6,234 nucleotides of DNA from Opitutaceae bacterium (GTDB taxonomy: Bacteria; Verrucomicrobiota; Verrucomicrobiia; Opitutales; Opitutaceae). Position 1 is the stretch's first letter. The number at the start of each line of letters is the position of its first letter. Below are positions 5,295 to 6,234 of this stretch, piece by piece. Under the pieces are notes generated by a model. It saw only the letters and a list, made by a program, of their open reading frames with translations, made no database searches and was not told the origin of the DNA. The stretch is from positions 1 through 6,234 of the forward strand of contig JAIRTK010000418.1 of assembly GCA_031254955.1 (NCBI GenBank), read 5' to 3'. The position numbers were made by a program, and so were the translations under genes.

Positions 5295-5975
5295 TCACGA
5301 AACCCGTCGGGCGATAAAAGATTGATACATTTTGGCACGATTTTGAAAGACGGTATCCTGTTCAAACGGCCAGGGAAGCGCGGAATCAATCTTCCAGTCC
5401 GCATGAGCAGCCATGGTTTCCCATGCGTCCTCGAAATAAGGAGCGTAATCGGTGCGGAAGCACAGGCGCGTGCCGGGGCCGGAGCGCGCGGCGAGCGCCG
5501 AGAGGATTTGGGGCTGGATGAGGCGGTTTTTGTGGTGGCGGCGTTTCGGCCACGGATCGGGGAACAAGATAAAAATATCGGCAAAACCCGTGCCGTCCGG
5601 CAGCGAGGCGAGAAATTCCCCCGCCTCGGCCTGAAGGAACGCGAGCCGCGATTCGAGTCTGGCGCGGACGGCTTTGCGACGCGCGCGCGCGATGCGTTCG
5701 CCGATGAGGTCGATGCCGACGCAAAAAGGCGTTTGCGGCGGCTGGCCGTCGGCTGAAAGCTGGTGAAAGGCGGAAAGCGGCACTGAATGCGCGGCGGCAT
5801 AGGCGGTGAGGAAGTGGCCGTGGCCGCAGCCGATTTCGAGCGTGATGCGCGGCTGGCCGCGCAAGAGCGCGGCGAGGGTTTCGCGCAACGCGGCAAGGCG
5901 CGCGTCGCGGCGGGCAAAAAAATCGGCGGTGCGGGCTGGATTTTCCACGGACGGAGCAGAAGCGCCGGTTGTCAT
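5295..5975 (-). CDS. trmB: tRNA (guanine-N7-)-methyltransferase, m7G46
   Basis: TrmB uses S-adenosylmethionine to methylate N7 of G46 in the tRNA variable loop, in the cytoplasm. The 226-residue product shows the SAM-binding motif I TLEIGCGHGHFL (about 45-56), an acidic motif II residue in VGIDL (Asp89), the family signature FPDPWPKRRHHKNRL (about 138-152) that contacts substrate, and RTDY (174-177). The end (PFEQDTVFQNRAKMYQSFIA) corresponds to the family's TxYExK...G..I-type C-terminus. Between motifs I and II, about residues 62-85 look longer than in compact relatives. ATG at 5975 was chosen because it gives normal length and a typical polar N-terminus. ATG at 6008 and GTG at 6050 would add Arg/Gly-rich residues that coincide with an inverted-repeat leader. 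It has the same orientation as the atp genes but is separated by 194 nt, so linkage to ATP synthase function is not implied. Confidence 0.93.
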   Translation of the reverse strand: MTTGASAPSVENPARTADFFARRDARLAALRETLAALLRGQPRITLEIGCGHGHFLTAYAAAHSVPLSAFHQLSADGQPPQTPFCVGIDLIGERIARARRKAVRARLESRLAFLQAEAGEFLASLPDGTGFADIFILFPDPWPKRRHHKNRLIQPQILSALAARSGPGTRLCFRTDYAPYFEDAWETMAAHADWKIDSALPWPFEQDTVFQNRAKMYQSFIARRVS

Positions 5976-6000
5976 GAGGCAAAAGCGGCCCCCGCGCAAG

Positions 6001-6046
6001 CCGGGCATGGAGCGCCCGCGGCGCCCCGCCGAGGCTTGTCGCCCGG
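6001..6046 (-). promoter_or_regulatory. Structured GC-rich leader upstream of trmB
   Basis: CCGGGC (6001-6006) and GCCCGG (6041-6046) form a perfect 6-bp outer inverted repeat. Inside it lies GCGCC-CGC-GGCGC (6012-6024), a 5-bp hairpin that can extend past one mismatch. An alternative pairing AAGCC (5998-6002) with GGCTT (6033-6037) competes with the outer stem. No known riboswitch was recognised. It lies 25 nt before the trmB start and could limit translation initiation; in this GC content chance pairing must be considered. Confidence 0.3.
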
Positions 6047-6050
6047 ACAC

Positions 6051-6095
6051 TGCTTAACATCAAAGGTTTAACAAAGTAAAATAGAGCATTTCCTA
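6051..6095 (-). promoter_or_regulatory. AT-rich island, possible trmB promoter region
   Basis: About 45 nt of AT-rich DNA (minus strand includes TATTTTACTTTGTTAAACC and TTTGATGTTAAGC) stand out between GC-rich flanks, upstream of trmB. No -35/-10 pair with good consensus and spacing could be picked. It is the most plausible place for the trmB promoter, by composition only. Confidence 0.2.
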
Positions 6096-6186
6096 TCCTG
6101 TCGCACGGGAAACGCCCCTTGGCGCGGAAGCGCCCGTAGGGAGGCCGCACCCCGGCCACCCGCGAGGAACCGCCCCTTTACCCAAG

Positions 6187-6215
6187 AAAAAAAAAAACCC
6201 CCCCCCCCCCCCCCC
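6187..6215. repeat. Homopolymer tract A11C18
   Basis: Eleven A residues (6187-6197) are followed directly by eighteen C residues (6198-6215) on the plus strand. Tracts this long are slippage-prone in replication and also error-prone in sequencing and assembly. It lies about 210 nt upstream of the trmB start, outside any gene I can support. The rest of 6096-6234 shows no gene. Confidence 0.9.
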
Positions 6216-6234
6216 GAGGCCACCGCGCGGCCAC

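Noticed and set aside
5295..5295. Intrinsic terminator after trmB
   Set aside because: No GC-rich stem followed by a U-run was found; the only inverted repeat nearby is AT-only GAATA/TATTC.
5193..5756. A 187-residue plus-strand frame across the trmB-atpB gap
   Set aside because: Mostly antisense to trmB with no recognisable domain; the gap is better explained as regulatory DNA.
5386..6159. A 257-residue minus-strand frame overlapping trmB
   Set aside because: Arg/Pro-rich shadow of trmB in another frame, without family motifs.

Overview
This window is the upstream seven-eighths or so of a bacterial F-type ATP synthase operon, preceded by a tRNA-modification gene. Every convincing gene is on the minus strand, so the biological order runs from high to low coordinates: trmB (tRNA m7G46 methyltransferase), a 194-nt AT-rich gap, then atpB (a), atpE (c), atpF (b), atpH (delta), a 341-nt gap, atpA (alpha), and atpG (gamma, running off the left edge). 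atpD and atpC would be expected beyond position 1. Neither atpI nor atpZ is visible.

The DNA is GC-rich, the coding strand uses mostly C-ending codons, and the alpha, a and c proteins have the flavour of Verrucomicrobiota, Opitutae-like bacteria. That assignment is recognition plus inference, not a database result. The c subunit has the carboxylate expected for ion translocation but lacks the residues that bind Na+ in sodium-driven c rings, so the enzyme is most likely H+-coupled. With a, b and c in the membrane, delta and b as the stator, alpha (with beta outside the window) as the catalytic head and gamma as the rotor shaft, the genes form one standard machine.

Region by region. 1-876: atpG without its last few codons. 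929-2455: atpA. 2456-2796: an unusually long gap inside the operon, holding a degraded gene of the four-helix-bundle / 23S rRNA intervening-sequence protein family and a short 10-nt-periodic repeat behind it. 2797-3198: a short atpH. 3199-3274: an almost pure G/C spacer with iterated 10-mers and a G-quadruplex pattern. 3275-3823: atpF. 3824-3910: a spacer with two GC-rich hairpins. 3911-4132: atpE, preceded by a 30-nt leader without G. 4216-5100: atpB with a signal-peptide-like extension. 5101-5294: probable operon promoter and a dyad. 5295-5975: trmB. 5976-6234: structured leader, an AT-rich island and an A11C18 homopolymer tract.

I see no novel multi-gene system here. The points most worth a second look are the four-helix-bundle remnant inside the ATP synthase operon, the short delta subunit, the near absence of Shine-Dalgarno sequences in front of the atp genes, and the homopolymer tract at the right edge.
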